A stretch of DNA of 64,000 bases from [Clostridium] aerotolerans DSM 5434 (lineage in GTDB: Bacteria; Bacillota; Clostridia; Lachnospirales; Lachnospiraceae). The notes below the pieces were generated by a model. The model ran no database searches. It was not told the origin of the DNA and saw nothing but the letters and a program-made list of their open reading frames with translations. Of this stretch, positions 35,966 through 44,606 are shown one piece after another; the stretch's first letter is position 1; the number at the start of each line of letters is the position of its first letter. The translations under genes were made by a program, and so were the position numbers. The stretch is from positions 124,001 to 188,000 of the forward strand of contig NZ_JHWJ01000005.1 of assembly GCF_000687555.1 (NCBI RefSeq). Reading direction: 5' to 3'.

Positions 35966-36078
35966 CAGAACGCATGTTCTGTTTTAATAAGGCAATCATA
36001 TCATTCCAAACATATGTTTGTCAATTCGTTTTGGCTTTTTTCGAACAAAGGTTTGCATTTTCTTCGAACATATGTTAC
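35966..36078. promoter_or_regulatory. Cluster of four SOS boxes between yneA-like gene and lexA
   Basis: Four sites resemble the Gram-positive LexA consensus CGAAC-n4-GTTCG: CAGAACGCATGTTCTG (35966-35981), CAAACATATGTTTG (36007-36020), CGAACAAAGGTTTG (36042-36055) and CGAACATATGTTAC (36065-36078). They are spaced to serve both divergent promoters, so LexA probably represses itself and the division inhibitor. Confidence 0.88.
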
Positions 36079-36115
36079 TATAGGTTTAATGATAAAGATT
36101 TGAGGAGGCTGTGCG

Positions 36116-36736
36116 ATGGCTCAGGAGAAGATCACACCCAAGCAACAGGAAATTTTGGAATATATAAAAGAGACGATATTAAAGAAGGGTTATCCCCCGG
36201 CAGTGAGGGAGATTTGTGAAGCGGTTCATTTAAAATCAACCTCTTCCGTTCATTCACACCTGGAGACATTGGAAGAAAAGGGCTACATACGAAGAGACCC
36301 AACCAAACCCAGAACCATTGAGATCATTGATGATTTTTTTAATCTGACCCGCAGAGAAGTGGTGAATGTACCGGTTCTTGGAACAGTAGCAGCCGGTCAG
36401 CCATTATATGCTGAGGAGAATATTGAGAATTACTATCCTATTCCTTCCGATTTACTTCCCAATGGGGAAACCTTTATGCTTAAGGTACGGGGAAACAGCA
36501 TGATTAATGCTGGTATACTGGAAGGAGATCAAATTATTGTTGAGCATTGTCCTACTGCTGTTAACGGAGAGATTGTTGTTGCATTAGTAGATGATTCTGC
36601 TACAGTAAAACGTTTTTTCAAGGAAGATGGTCATTACCGCCTTCAGCCGGAGAACGATTCCATGGATCCGATTATTGTAGATCAAGTAGAGATTCTTGGA
36701 AAAGTAATCGGTCTGTTTCGTCTTGGAATTCATTAA
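36116..36736 (+). CDS. lexA: LexA repressor
   Basis: 206 residues. SOS repressor and self-cleaving serine protease. The N-terminal winged helix has YIKETILKKGYPPAVREICEAV and STSSVHSHLETLEEKGYI. The self-cleavage site is Ala93-Gly94 (LGTVAAGQPLYAEE), the catalytic serine is Ser128 in RGNSMINAGI and the lysine is Lys165 in SATVKRF. RecA filaments trigger the cleavage. The start ATG follows GAGGAGG. It is divergent from the YneA-like gene, with SOS boxes between. Confidence 0.97.
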   Translation: MAQEKITPKQQEILEYIKETILKKGYPPAVREICEAVHLKSTSSVHSHLETLEEKGYIRRDPTKPRTIEIIDDFFNLTRREVVNVPVLGTVAAGQPLYAEENIENYYPIPSDLLPNGETFMLKVRGNSMINAGILEGDQIIVEHCPTAVNGEIVVALVDDSATVKRFFKEDGHYRLQPENDSMDPIIVDQVEILGKVIGLFRLGIH

Positions 36737-36771
36737 TAGACGGTTTAACGCCAGTAGAGATTATAAAGGAT

Positions 36772-36819
36772 CGGCGATAGTTAACATAATTATTTTATGT
36801 CAACTATCGCCGTTTTTTT
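36772..36819 (+). terminator. Terminator of lexA
   Basis: CGGCGATAGTT (36772-36782) pairs with AACTATCGCCG (36802-36812), with extra pairing in the loop, followed by seven T residues. Confidence 0.93.
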
Positions 36820-36843
36820 AATCCATTGATAGGACTGCAACAA

Positions 36844-36875
36844 AAAACGGCTAACAGGTTCTGTTAAGCCGTTTT
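36844..36875 (-). terminator. Terminator of the obg-rsfS operon (minus strand)
   Basis: AAAACGGCT-AACAG (36844-36857) pairs with CTGTT-A-AGCCGTTTT (36861-36875) with one bulge; on the minus strand a T-rich tract follows. It lies just beyond the rsfS stop. Confidence 0.87.
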
Positions 36876-36889
36876 CTACTCTCATCATA

Positions 36890-37243
36890 TTATGATAATG
36901 TTTCTACATCAATGGTTTTTCCGTCTCTCCAGATTCTTTCCAGATCATAGAATAAACGGTTGTCACGATCAAATACATGAACGATAATATCGCCGTAATC
37001 CATGAGGATCCAATTGGCAGTGCGATATCCCTCCATCTGTTTGCAGACATAACCCTTTTTACCCAGTTCTTCTTCCACATTATCAACCATGGCCTGTACC
37101 TGGCTTGAATTTGTACCGCTGGCAATAATAAAATAATCTGCCATAACCGATACGTTACGGATATCAATGATTGTAATATCCTCACCCTTCTTATCAGACA
37201 ACGCATTGTATGCGGTTTTTACCATTTCAACTGACTGATTCAT
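36890..37243 (-). CDS. rsfS: Ribosome silencing factor RsfS
   Basis: 117 residues. RsfS (DUF143/Iojap) binds ribosomal protein L14 and blocks subunit joining when nutrients are short. Hallmarks are DITIIDIRNVSVMADYFIIASGTNSSQVQAM, EGYRTANWILMDYGDIIVHVF and the ending YDLERIW. An in-frame GTG lies three bases upstream, but the ATG at 37243, which shares a base with the yqeK stop (TGATG), is preferred. Last gene of the nadD-yqeK-rsfS group, a conserved Firmicute order. Confidence 0.95.
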   Translation of the reverse strand: MNQSVEMVKTAYNALSDKKGEDITIIDIRNVSVMADYFIIASGTNSSQVQAMVDNVEEELGKKGYVCKQMEGYRTANWILMDYGDIIVHVFDRDNRLFYDLERIWRDGKTIDVETLS

Positions 37244-37836
37244 CACAACTCTCCCTTCTTCATTTCATGGATCTTCTTATAATAATCATATGCCTGTACC
37301 GACATGGAATCCACAAAATAGCCTTTTCCCTCCAGATATTCCAGAGTGCCTTTCAGGATGATATAAACGCATTCATCCAAATCTATAAAAGCAACAGACC
37401 TTACGACAGGCAAATCTGCCGCCTTATCTCGTCTTGGTTCTATATAATCCGCTGTAAATACGATTTTTTCCAGTAAAGACATATCCGGCCTTCCGGTCGT
37501 ATGCCACCGTATGGCATCTATAACTTCTTGATCCTCGATGCCATATTTATGCTCTGCAAGCCATGCACCGTATTTGGCATGAAGCACAACAGGAGCTTTT
37601 AATTCATCCGATGTTAAAAAGATATTCTGTTTCTCACATTTTTTAATAATATTTCCGTCACCGTAATATTTCGCACAGTCATGCAGCAGGCCGGCCAATT
37701 CAGACTGCTCTAAATCAGCACCATACCTCATCGCCAGCGCTGTACAGATAAATGATACGCTGATTGTATGCTCATACCTCTGAGGGCTAAGTTTTTCCTT
37801 TAAGTCATCTCTAAGATTTAAGATTATCTCTTTCAT
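37243..37836 (-). CDS. yqeK: YqeK, symmetrical bis(5'-nucleosyl)-tetraphosphatase of the HD family
   Basis: 197 residues. HD-domain hydrolase that cleaves Ap4A to two ADP. The metal-binding motif is in ELAGLLHDCAKYYGD, with RYEHTISVSFICTALA before and LHAKYGAWLAEHKYGI and AIRWHTTGRPDMSLLEKIVFTADYIEP after it. It overlaps nadD by four bases and rsfS by one base, indicating translational coupling. Confidence 0.93.
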   Translation of the reverse strand: MKEIILNLRDDLKEKLSPQRYEHTISVSFICTALAMRYGADLEQSELAGLLHDCAKYYGDGNIIKKCEKQNIFLTSDELKAPVVLHAKYGAWLAEHKYGIEDQEVIDAIRWHTTGRPDMSLLEKIVFTADYIEPRRDKAADLPVVRSVAFIDLDECVYIILKGTLEYLEGKGYFVDSMSVQAYDYYKKIHEMKKGEL

Positions 37837-38450
37837 GCTTCTATCTCCTGATAAAGACCATGATCCTGAATATACTTATTAACCACCTTTGGCACATAAG
37901 GATCTATGGATTCGCCATTTGACACCATGCTCCGAAGCTCTGCAGAAGAGATATCCATTTCCTTGCAGTGCAGCATTCGAATATCTGCATCATATTTACG
38001 GCGAAGATAATCAATCTGTTGATCCAAAGACCTTTCCTTAACCTCATATTCCCTGGGAGCAGCCAGTATTACTGCCAGCTTTAACACCAGTTCCGGTTCA
38101 TACCATTTCTCAATCTCATAAAGGGAATCAGCCCCAACAATAAAATAATAGGTATGTTCCGGATATGCCTCTGAAAGTAATTTTAAGGTCTGCGCTGTAT
38201 AAGTATTCCCCTCTCGTGCAACTTCAAAATCAGAACACGAAAATCCTGGGTGATACTTCACCGCAGCAGCCGTCATGGCAAGGCGGAGTTTTGGTTCCGT
38301 TATCTGACGCCTTTTTTTGTGAGGCGGATGCCCGGATGGCATAAACCAGACTTCATCTAGACTGTATTCATCATACGCCTGTTCCCCAAGCATAAGATGA
38401 CCATTATGAATCGGATCAAATGTTCCGCCCATAATTCCTATTTTCCCCAT
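37833..38450 (-). CDS. nadD: Nicotinate-nucleotide adenylyltransferase
   Basis: 205 residues. Adenylates nicotinate mononucleotide in NAD synthesis. Motifs are GIMGGTFDPIHNGHLMLGEQA, MPSGHPPHKKRR, YYFIVGADSLYEIEKWYEP and the C-terminal DISSAELRSMVSNG. The frame extends to a GTG at 38468, but that codon belongs to the GAGGGAG binding site of the ATG at 38450. It overlaps yqeK by ATGA. Confidence 0.95.
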   Translation of the reverse strand: MGKIGIMGGTFDPIHNGHLMLGEQAYDEYSLDEVWFMPSGHPPHKKRRQITEPKLRLAMTAAAVKYHPGFSCSDFEVAREGNTYTAQTLKLLSEAYPEHTYYFIVGADSLYEIEKWYEPELVLKLAVILAAPREYEVKERSLDQQIDYLRRKYDADIRMLHCKEMDISSAELRSMVSNGESIDPYVPKVVNKYIQDHGLYQEIEA

Positions 38451-38485
38451 AATCTTCGACTCCCTCACTGGAACGTGATGCAGTT

Positions 38486-38782
38486 TTATTTGGGAAGTGC
38501 TATTTTTCGCTTTGCTTCCTCTTTTGCCTGCTTATAAAGGACAATGCGTCTTCCAATTACCTGTACAACCTCTGAATGGGTGCGCTCAGAAAGAACCTGA
38601 GCAATGCTTGAACCGTCATCCAGGCAATTCTTTAATACTGTGATCTTAATCAATTCTCTGGCTTCCAGCGCCTCTGCGATTGCATTGGTCAGTTCTGGAG
38701 TCAAGCTTGATTTTCCTATCTGGAAAATCGGATCTATATTCATCGCCAATCCTTTTAAATAGGATCTCTGCTTACTTGTCAT
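38486..38782 (-). CDS. yhbY: Ribosome assembly RNA-binding protein YhbY
   Basis: 98 residues, a single CRM domain: LTSKQRSYL-type start (MTSKQRSYLKGLAMNIDPIF), QIGKSSLTPELTNAIAEALEARELIKI, and QVIGRRIVLYKQ. Binds pre-50S particles. Sits between obgE and nadD as in many Firmicutes. Confidence 0.93.
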   Translation of the reverse strand: MTSKQRSYLKGLAMNIDPIFQIGKSSLTPELTNAIAEALEARELIKITVLKNCLDDGSSIAQVLSERTHSEVVQVIGRRIVLYKQAKEEAKRKIALPK

Positions 38783-38796
38783 ATTATTCTCCTTAC

Positions 38797-40080
38797 TTAC
38801 TTGTAATAGTCAAATTCCAGACCATACATACGGACGGTATCACCCTCTTGGATTCCAGCTTGCTCAAGATCTTCTAAAATTCCATTTTCCTTTAAGAAGT
38901 TCTGGAAGAATCGGAAGCCTTTTTCCGTCTCTAAATTGGTATAACCCAGCATCTTATCAATTCTTGGGCCTTCCACCACATAAACACCATTTTCATCCAC
39001 TTCAACCGTATAAGGAAGCTGCTTAATGGTCAGCCCCTTTAAGTCAAATTCTTTTTCGAAGACAATCGGACTTAAGTTCACGGTCTGAATAAGTTCATAA
39101 ATGGCATATAACAGTTCTTTGACTCCCTTACCGCTTACGGCTGATATGGGGTATACTTTAACACCCTTAGGTTCAAACTCAGCTTTCAGCTTTGCTACAG
39201 GATCTTCACCATCATCATAAATAGCATCTGTTTTATTGGCAGCAATGATCTGCGGCCGTTCCAGAAGCTCTGAATTGTATGCGCCTAATTCCTTATTAAT
39301 GGCATGGATGTCCGCAATGGGATCTCTTCCTTCTGTAGAAGCAGCATCCACTACATGAACAAGAACTCTGGTGCGTTCTATATGACGAAGGAAATCATGT
39401 CCAAGGCCAACGCCTTCGGAGGCTCCTTCAATGAGTCCAGGAATATCGGCCATTACAAAGCCCTTTCCTCCATCAATATCTACAACTCCAAGATGAGGAT
39501 TTAAGGTTGTAAAATGATAATTAGCGATCTTAGGCTTGGCATTGCTTACTCTGGATAAAAGAGTAGACTTTCCAACGTTAGGGAAACCAACCAGACCTAC
39601 ATCTGCGATCACCTTAAGCTCAAGCTGTACCCAAAGCTCCTGAAAGGCCTGTCCCGGCTGAGCATACTTTGGTGCCTGCATGGTGGGAGTCGCAAAATTC
39701 ATATTGCCCTTGCCGCCTCTTCCGCCTTTTAGTATCACTTCTCTGCGGTTTTCACCGGACATATCTGCAATTACTTTACCAGACTCAAATTCCTTAATAA
39801 CGGTTCCTTCCGGAACTTTAATGATAAGGCTTTCCCCGTCTTTTCCGTGACATCTGCGTTTTCCACCAGATTCCCCGTCTTTTGCTGCATATTTTTGGAT
39901 TTGGCGGAAATCACTTAAGGTATTAAGGCCCTCATCCACTACAAATATAATGTCACCGCCCCGGCCGCCATCACCACCGTCAGGTCCACCGCAAGGAACG
40001 TAAAGTTCTCTACGGAAACTGACATGGCCATCGCCACCTTTACCGGATCTGATATATATTTTTGCTCTATCGGCAAACAT
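38797..40080 (-). CDS. obgE: GTPase Obg
   Basis: 427 residues. Essential GTPase in 50S assembly and stress signalling. The N-terminal Obg fold is glycine-rich (IYIRSGKGGDGHVSFRRE, GGPDGGDGGRGGDIIF), the G domain has ADVGLVGFPNVGKSTLLS, DIPGLIEGASEGVGLGHDFLRHIERT and ANKTDAI, and a C-terminal OCT domain starts at about residue 345 (EFDLKGLTIKQLPYTVEVDE). Comes after rplU-prp-rpmA, the usual neighbourhood. Confidence 0.97.
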   Translation of the reverse strand: MFADRAKIYIRSGKGGDGHVSFRRELYVPCGGPDGGDGGRGGDIIFVVDEGLNTLSDFRQIQKYAAKDGESGGKRRCHGKDGESLIIKVPEGTVIKEFESGKVIADMSGENRREVILKGGRGGKGNMNFATPTMQAPKYAQPGQAFQELWVQLELKVIADVGLVGFPNVGKSTLLSRVSNAKPKIANYHFTTLNPHLGVVDIDGGKGFVMADIPGLIEGASEGVGLGHDFLRHIERTRVLVHVVDAASTEGRDPIADIHAINKELGAYNSELLERPQIIAANKTDAIYDDGEDPVAKLKAEFEPKGVKVYPISAVSGKGVKELLYAIYELIQTVNLSPIVFEKEFDLKGLTIKQLPYTVEVDENGVYVVEGPRIDKMLGYTNLETEKGFRFFQNFLKENGILEDLEQAGIQEGDTVRMYGLEFDYYK

Positions 40081-40234
40081 TCATTCACCTGTTCCCTTTC
40101 TGCTTTATTTAAAATTTAAGTTCTACCTCTTTCTAAAGAGGATAAGACTTAAACTGAACATTAGCACCAAACATACTGCCTGTCCTTTCTGACAGACAGA
40201 AAATACAGATAAGTAAAAGCATTATCTGTATCGC

Positions 40235-40268
40235 AAAAAACGGCTCCATACGTCAAGGTATGAAGCCG
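40235..40268 (-). terminator. Terminator after rplU-prp-rpmA
   Basis: On the minus strand, an 11-bp stem (40268-40258 with 40251-40241, one wobble) is followed by six T residues. A second hairpin (TACAGATAA/TTATCTGTA, 40204-40230) lies further on, before obgE. Partial readthrough into obgE is possible. Confidence 0.88.
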
Positions 40269-40274
40269 GTCCAA

Positions 40275-40565
40275 TTATTCATTAATTGCTTTTGGATAAA
40301 CAGAAACCTGCTTTTTGTCTCTGCCTTTTCTTTCAAATCTAACAACGCCATCCACTAAAGCGAATAATGTATCATCACCGCCGCGGCCTACGTTGATGCC
40401 TGGGTGGATATGTGTTCCACGCTGTCTGTAAAGAATATTGCCAGCTAATACGAACTGACCATCAGCTCTCTTGGCACCTAATCTCTTAGACTCGGAATCT
40501 CTGCCGTTCTTGGTAGAACCAACACCCTTTTTATGAGCGAACAATTGAAGGTTCATCTTTAACAT
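40275..40565 (-). CDS. rpmA: 50S ribosomal protein L27 with cleavable N-terminal extension
   Basis: 96 residues. L27 lines the peptidyl transferase centre. The N-terminus [21 protein letters not shown] carries the Firmicute extension that the protease Prp removes after Phe9, leaving the functional AHKKG tail. The prp gene is directly upstream in the operon. The body has [35 protein letters not shown] and [10 protein letters not shown]. Confidence 0.97.
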   Translation of the reverse strand: MLKMNLQLFAHKKGVGSTKNGRDSESKRLGAKRADGQFVLAGNILYRQRGTHIHPGINVGRGGDDTLFALVDGVVRFERKGRDKKQVSVYPKAINE

Positions 40566-40568
40566 AAC

Positions 40569-40907
40569 TTACACCTCCTTAAAACAAATTTTGATATATG
40601 GTTCTCCATATTCCTCCTCAATATCCTGTAATCCGAATACGAGAGAGTTTATAAGGAGCTGCGACTCTGAACTGATATCTGAGGTAAACCGAAAACGAAA
40701 AGTACCTGACTCTTCCTCCTGATCTACTTCAAAAGAATCCTCTGTAAATTGCTCTACACTGTTAGACATATTAATCGTAAGAGCCGATACCGCAGCACAG
40801 ACAAGTTCTTGCCCCTCCTGAGGATCGTCTTTCAGACCTGCATGTCCCAACATCTGAATTCCAGTATAATGCTGTTCTGAATCAACAAATACGGTTACAC
40901 TTACCAT
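40569..40907 (-). CDS. prp: Ribosomal-processing cysteine protease Prp
   Basis: 112 residues. Prp (YsxB) trims the N-terminal extension of L27, an essential step in Firmicutes with this extension. Active-site His22 is in MLGHAGL and Cys37 in ELVCAAVSALTINM. It lies between rplU and rpmA, three bases from each neighbour. Confidence 0.95.
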   Translation of the reverse strand: MVSVTVFVDSEQHYTGIQMLGHAGLKDDPQEGQELVCAAVSALTINMSNSVEQFTEDSFEVDQEEESGTFRFRFTSDISSESQLLINSLVFGLQDIEEEYGEPYIKICFKEV

Positions 40908-40909
40908 AA

Positions 40910-41218
40910 TTAAGCATTGATCTTTTCGATCTTAACCTGTGTATAAGACTGTCTATGACCATTTTTCTTATGGTATCCAGTTTTTCTCTTATACTTGTAA
41001 ACAATAACCTTTTTAGCTTTGCCTTCCTTCACAACTGTACCTGTTACGGTAGCACCTGCTACGGTTGGGCTGCCAACGGATAATTCACCATTGTTTACTA
41101 CAAGAACCTGGTCAAATGTGACAGCTTCGCCAGCGTCAACACCAAGTTTTTCTACCTTAATGATATCGCCTTCCGCTACTTTGTACTGCTTTCCACCTGT
41201 TGCAATAATCGCGTACAT
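40910..41218 (-). CDS. rplU: 50S ribosomal protein L21
   Basis: 102 residues. Starts [18 protein letters not shown] with GGAGGTG upstream of the ATG at 41218; the open frame running to 41269 is leader RNA. Further signatures are [37 protein letters not shown] and the ending YTQVKIEKI. First gene of the rplU-prp-rpmA operon. Confidence 0.97.
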   Translation of the reverse strand: MYAIIATGGKQYKVAEGDIIKVEKLGVDAGEAVTFDQVLVVNNGELSVGSPTVAGATVTGTVVKEGKAKKVIVYKYKRKTGYHKKNGHRQSYTQVKIEKINA

Positions 41219-41335
41219 ATGGCACCTCCTATTATCATTACTCGCCAACTTCGGTGTCCCATGAAACATGGAAGCTTACTAACCTCATTGTGCGGCATAC
41301 TTAATTAATATAGCATTCTATAATACTTCTGTCAA
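41219..41335 (-). promoter_or_regulatory. rplU promoter and probable L21 leader
   Basis: On the minus strand, TTGACA (41335-41330) and TATATT (41312-41307) have a 17-base spacer. The ~85-base leader contains CCATG/CATGG hairpin arms followed by GGACACCGAAGTTGGCGAG before the ribosome binding site. Position and this conserved-looking block fit the L21 leader family of low-GC Gram-positives, in which a ribosomal protein is thought to bind its own leader. The promoter is certain; the leader assignment is moderate. Confidence 0.65.
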
Positions 41336-41477
41336 TATTATTTCTTGACTTTTCCAATTTTTATGCATGTATATAAAGAAATGGCTCTTTTCTTGAGGAA
41401 ATGTGTCTTACCCTTGTCTTTCCATGAAACCCTTAGTATAATGAAATGTGTTTTAAATACGATTAAGGAGTTTTGTA

Positions 41478-42659
41478 ATGAAAACAGATAAGTACAATCA
41501 CATCTTTCTACGCTGCTGTTATGGGTATGCAGTCAGCGGGATGGCAGTTCTTGTTATTGGTGCCATATTGCCATCGATTATTACAGAAGCAGGAATCAGT
41601 TTTCTGGCGGCTGGAAGCCTTTTGTCAGGGATGGCAATCGGAAATTTAAGCGCCAGTTTTTTATTTCCGGTCCTGGTTTCCTGGTTGGGAAGAAAACGGG
41701 CGATCTTTTTTATCACTCTTTGCGCACCAGTTTGTCTTTTTATATTAAGTATTCTCCCACCATTTCCAATTATGTACGGTGTTATGCTGATTTACGGTCT
41801 GGTCCGCGGCAGTATAACGATTTTGAATAATTCTGCTGTCAACGATATATATGGAAGTAAAGCGACTGGAAAATTGAATCTTCTTCACTGTTTTTTTGCA
41901 GTGGGAGCATTCCTGGCACCATTTCTTACTGCTGTTTTAATGAAGCTGGGATTTAACTGGAGACATGTTCTCTACTTAATACTCATTCTCACAGCGGCGA
42001 CTGCGGCACTTTATGGTACCATGGATGACACTCTTTTAAATGAGACTTCTAATGGCATAAATAAAGATAAAGGTAAGAAGGATTCTCAGGATAAGTCATT
42101 CTTAAAGTCATATTCCTTCTATGGAATCGCCTTTATCCTGTTTTTTTATCTGGGGCTTGAAAATTGTATCAATGGGTGGTTTGTTACTTACCTCCAGAAT
42201 ACAAATGTCATGAGTGCAACTTATGCCACAGCTCTTGTGTCCTTTACATGGCTAGTTATTATGGCTGGACGCTTAATCTGCGCTGCCCTTTCAAAGAAAC
42301 TGGATAAGAGTACCATTATACTCATTCTTTCATTGGGAAGTGCCGCCTGTTTCTTCCTTTTAATATCTACGAAAAACCTGACTTTGATTACAGTGGCATT
42401 GCTGGGCCTTGGATTCTTTTTATCTGGAATCTATCCTACCTGCATTGCAAATGCCGGCCCTATGATTAAGGGCTCCACCCTTGGGATGTCTGTCTTAACT
42501 GCAATTTCAGCCATGGGAGGTATTATTACACCACAGATCATCGGTGGCATTGCTGACCGTATTGGTATTGTAGGTTCCATTGGGATATTGAATATAAATG
42601 TATTTATGGTAATTTTGTTAGCCTTCCTTAATTTCAGAAATCATCATAAGAAGATATAA
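41478..42659 (+). CDS. Major facilitator superfamily transporter
   Basis: 393 residues with 12 predicted membrane segments in two halves joined by a hydrophilic loop (NGINKDKGKKDSQDKSF). The N-terminal half has the MFS loop 2-3 motif in variant form (VSWLGRKRAIFF). The sequence resembles the sugar/fucose-permease-like group (GSKATGKLNLLHCFFAVGAFLAPF). Substrate unknown. The gene stands alone, divergent from rplU. Confidence 0.85.
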   Translation: MKTDKYNHIFLRCCYGYAVSGMAVLVIGAILPSIITEAGISFLAAGSLLSGMAIGNLSASFLFPVLVSWLGRKRAIFFITLCAPVCLFILSILPPFPIMYGVMLIYGLVRGSITILNNSAVNDIYGSKATGKLNLLHCFFAVGAFLAPFLTAVLMKLGFNWRHVLYLILILTAATAALYGTMDDTLLNETSNGINKDKGKKDSQDKSFLKSYSFYGIAFILFFYLGLENCINGWFVTYLQNTNVMSATYATALVSFTWLVIMAGRLICAALSKKLDKSTIILILSLGSAACFFLLISTKNLTLITVALLGLGFFLSGIYPTCIANAGPMIKGSTLGMSVLTAISAMGGIITPQIIGGIADRIGIVGSIGILNINVFMVILLAFLNFRNHHKKI

Positions 42660-42675
42660 GAGCCTTACCATTAGA

Positions 42676-42719
42676 AATGAGGATAAGCTGGTATAAAGCC
42701 TGCTTATCCTCATTTTTAT
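42676..42719 (+). terminator. Bidirectional terminator between the MFS gene and RNase G
   Basis: AATGAGGATAAGC (42676-42688) pairs with GCTTATCCTCATT (42702-42714), followed by T residues on the plus strand and A-rich sequence before it for the minus strand. Confidence 0.9.
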
Positions 42720-43903
42720 GGTAGCTGTGCGATCTGTTCGTGAAGAGGCTTGCGGATTTTTTTTCTTGTGACCTCTACTAAATTTAACTTTGTTATTTCA
42801 ACTACTGTAGTCTTAACCGGGTCCTTAGAAAGAATCTCATGTAAACGGTTCACCAGCAGTATTCTATCTTCTTCCAATTCCATATCAATGAAATCAATGA
42901 TTATGATACCAGATAAATTTCTAAGCCTGAGCTGATGGCCAATCTCCTGGGCTGATTCTAAGTTAATCTTCATTATGGTGTCACGAAGTGCCTTTTTCCC
43001 AGCATACTTACCGGTATTTACATCAATGACCGTAAGGGCTTCCGTGGGTTCAATGACCAGATATCCCCCTGATTTTAACCAGACCTTTTTCCCCAGGGCC
43101 TCATCCATCGATTTCTCAATTCGATACAGCTTATAAAGGGGAAGCAACGGATCTTCATAAGAAACCAGAAGGGATAAGTCCTCAGGTTGATTCTCACTTA
43201 AATAATTTTTTAAGGCTTCATAGATATCAGTCTGATCCGTAATCACAGCTTCCAGAGATGACTTAAGACTGTCTCTGATACCAGAAAGATAGGTAGGAGC
43301 ACCACTATATAACAGACTGTAGCTGGTTCTGTATTTTGCATCCTCTAAAAGCTTCTTTAAGCCACTGTGAAGGGACTGAAATTCGTTCTTAAGATCTTCT
43401 TCCACAGCACCATATGCATTGGTCCTTACAATGATTCCGAAGTCCTCATCCTTTAAAGTTTCAAGATAAGACTTCATCTTAAGCTTCCACGTCTGGTCTG
43501 TGATCTTAGAAGAGAATCCAATTTGCTTTTTACCGGTGGTAAGAACAAAATACCGTCCGGTAAGGTTAATATTTCCGGTCAGAACAGGTGCCTTTGATTT
43601 AACGGCATCCCGTTCTACCTGAACGATAACGTCATCTCCCTGTTTCAGCCTTCCATCCCACGGACGGCCATCGGCATAATGTACCATTCCTTCATTTAAA
43701 GACAGATACCCCATCTGACCATTGCCAATGTCAACGAAGGCTGCGTTAATATTCTTTACCAGCTTATTAACCTTTCCAATGTAAACATTGCCTAAAGAGA
43801 ACCCTTGCTGCTCTGGTTCCACGTTAATCTGAAGTACTTCCTTACCAGAATGAAGGAGGGTTACAATCCCTCCATTCCATCTGGTAATAATCAGCTTATT
43901 CAC
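42716..43903 (-). CDS. rng: Ribonuclease E/G family protein, short form
   Basis: 395 residues. N-terminal S1-like region (SLGNVYIGKVNKLVKNINAAFVDIGNGQMGYL) and the RNase H-like/DNase I-like catalytic core with TVIDVNTGKYAGKKAL and IIIIDFIDME, which carry the metal-binding aspartates. It stops at KKIRKPLHEQIAQLP, before the CxxC zinc-link and small domain of E. coli RNase E/G. Short forms are usual in Clostridia. It overlaps the upstream gene by eight bases. Roles in rRNA maturation and mRNA decay are inferred from the family. Confidence 0.9.
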   Translation of the reverse strand: MNKLIITRWNGGIVTLLHSGKEVLQINVEPEQQGFSLGNVYIGKVNKLVKNINAAFVDIGNGQMGYLSLNEGMVHYADGRPWDGRLKQGDDVIVQVERDAVKSKAPVLTGNINLTGRYFVLTTGKKQIGFSSKITDQTWKLKMKSYLETLKDEDFGIIVRTNAYGAVEEDLKNEFQSLHSGLKKLLEDAKYRTSYSLLYSGAPTYLSGIRDSLKSSLEAVITDQTDIYEALKNYLSENQPEDLSLLVSYEDPLLPLYKLYRIEKSMDEALGKKVWLKSGGYLVIEPTEALTVIDVNTGKYAGKKALRDTIMKINLESAQEIGHQLRLRNLSGIIIIDFIDMELEEDRILLVNRLHEILSKDPVKTTVVEITKLNLVEVTRKKIRKPLHEQIAQLP

Positions 43904-44606
43904 AGGCTGCTCCCATCAGGCCAAGGGGCACCAGGTTCCGGTTTTCGTCGTCTCCTGTATTGCCGTATACTTCCTCTCTTTGAATATGAAACGCAAATTC
44001 AGGAAGTGTAAGGCCAAGGAATTGATAATAAGCCTCCATAACAAGCTCTGGCTTTAAATTATCTGCGCTACCGGAAGATACCTTCATAAAAATCCGCTCC
44101 CCATCTACGGAAAGCTCATAAATTCCAGTCTTAATATCTACTTCCTTTTCCCCTTTTTTTGTTTTCTTGGTTATAAGGATCTCAGATTGTTTCATAAATT
44201 CAGAAAGTCCCTGAAAGAAGCTTTCTAAATCAGCCGGTTCCTTTCCTTCCCTGAAGGTAAGGGTGTAATCAGCCGCAGCAACCAGTGACATTGCATTTTT
44301 AGCACGTTCATCCAGTACGTGGCAGTCTGTAACTGAAATACCTTCTACCATAACTGCATTGAGCTGATCCATCATGGTCTTTGTATCTGTCATGGAATTT
44401 ACTTCGATGTCCATATACTCTCCATTGCTGGTAAGCCCAACGCCTAAAGGCGCTGCAAATGACATGACCTGGTGAGGACTGAAGCCTTCACTGTATTTAA
44501 TATCGATTTCTGCCCTTCTGATTGCTTTCTGGAAATAACGCATAATATCCAAATGCCCGATGAATTTCACTGGGCCGTGCTTTATAAATTTAATTCTTAC
44601 CTTCAT
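43896..44606 (-). CDS. TIGR03936/DUF2344 family protein
   Basis: 236 residues. Begins with the family signature VRIKFIKHGPVKFIGHLDIMRYFQKAIRRAEIDIKYSEGFSPHQVMSFAAPLGVG. The family is either fused to or encoded beside the TIGR03960 radical SAM protein. Function unknown; the tight link to RNase G and the L21/L27 operon suggests an RNA- or ribosome-related job, which is inference. Overlaps its upstream radical SAM partner by 17 bases. Confidence 0.88.
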   Translation of the reverse strand: MKVRIKFIKHGPVKFIGHLDIMRYFQKAIRRAEIDIKYSEGFSPHQVMSFAAPLGVGLTSNGEYMDIEVNSMTDTKTMMDQLNAVMVEGISVTDCHVLDERAKNAMSLVAAADYTLTFREGKEPADLESFFQGLSEFMKQSEILITKKTKKGEKEVDIKTGIYELSVDGERIFMKVSSGSADNLKPELVMEAYYQFLGLTLPEFAFHIQREEVYGNTGDDENRNLVPLGLMGAACE

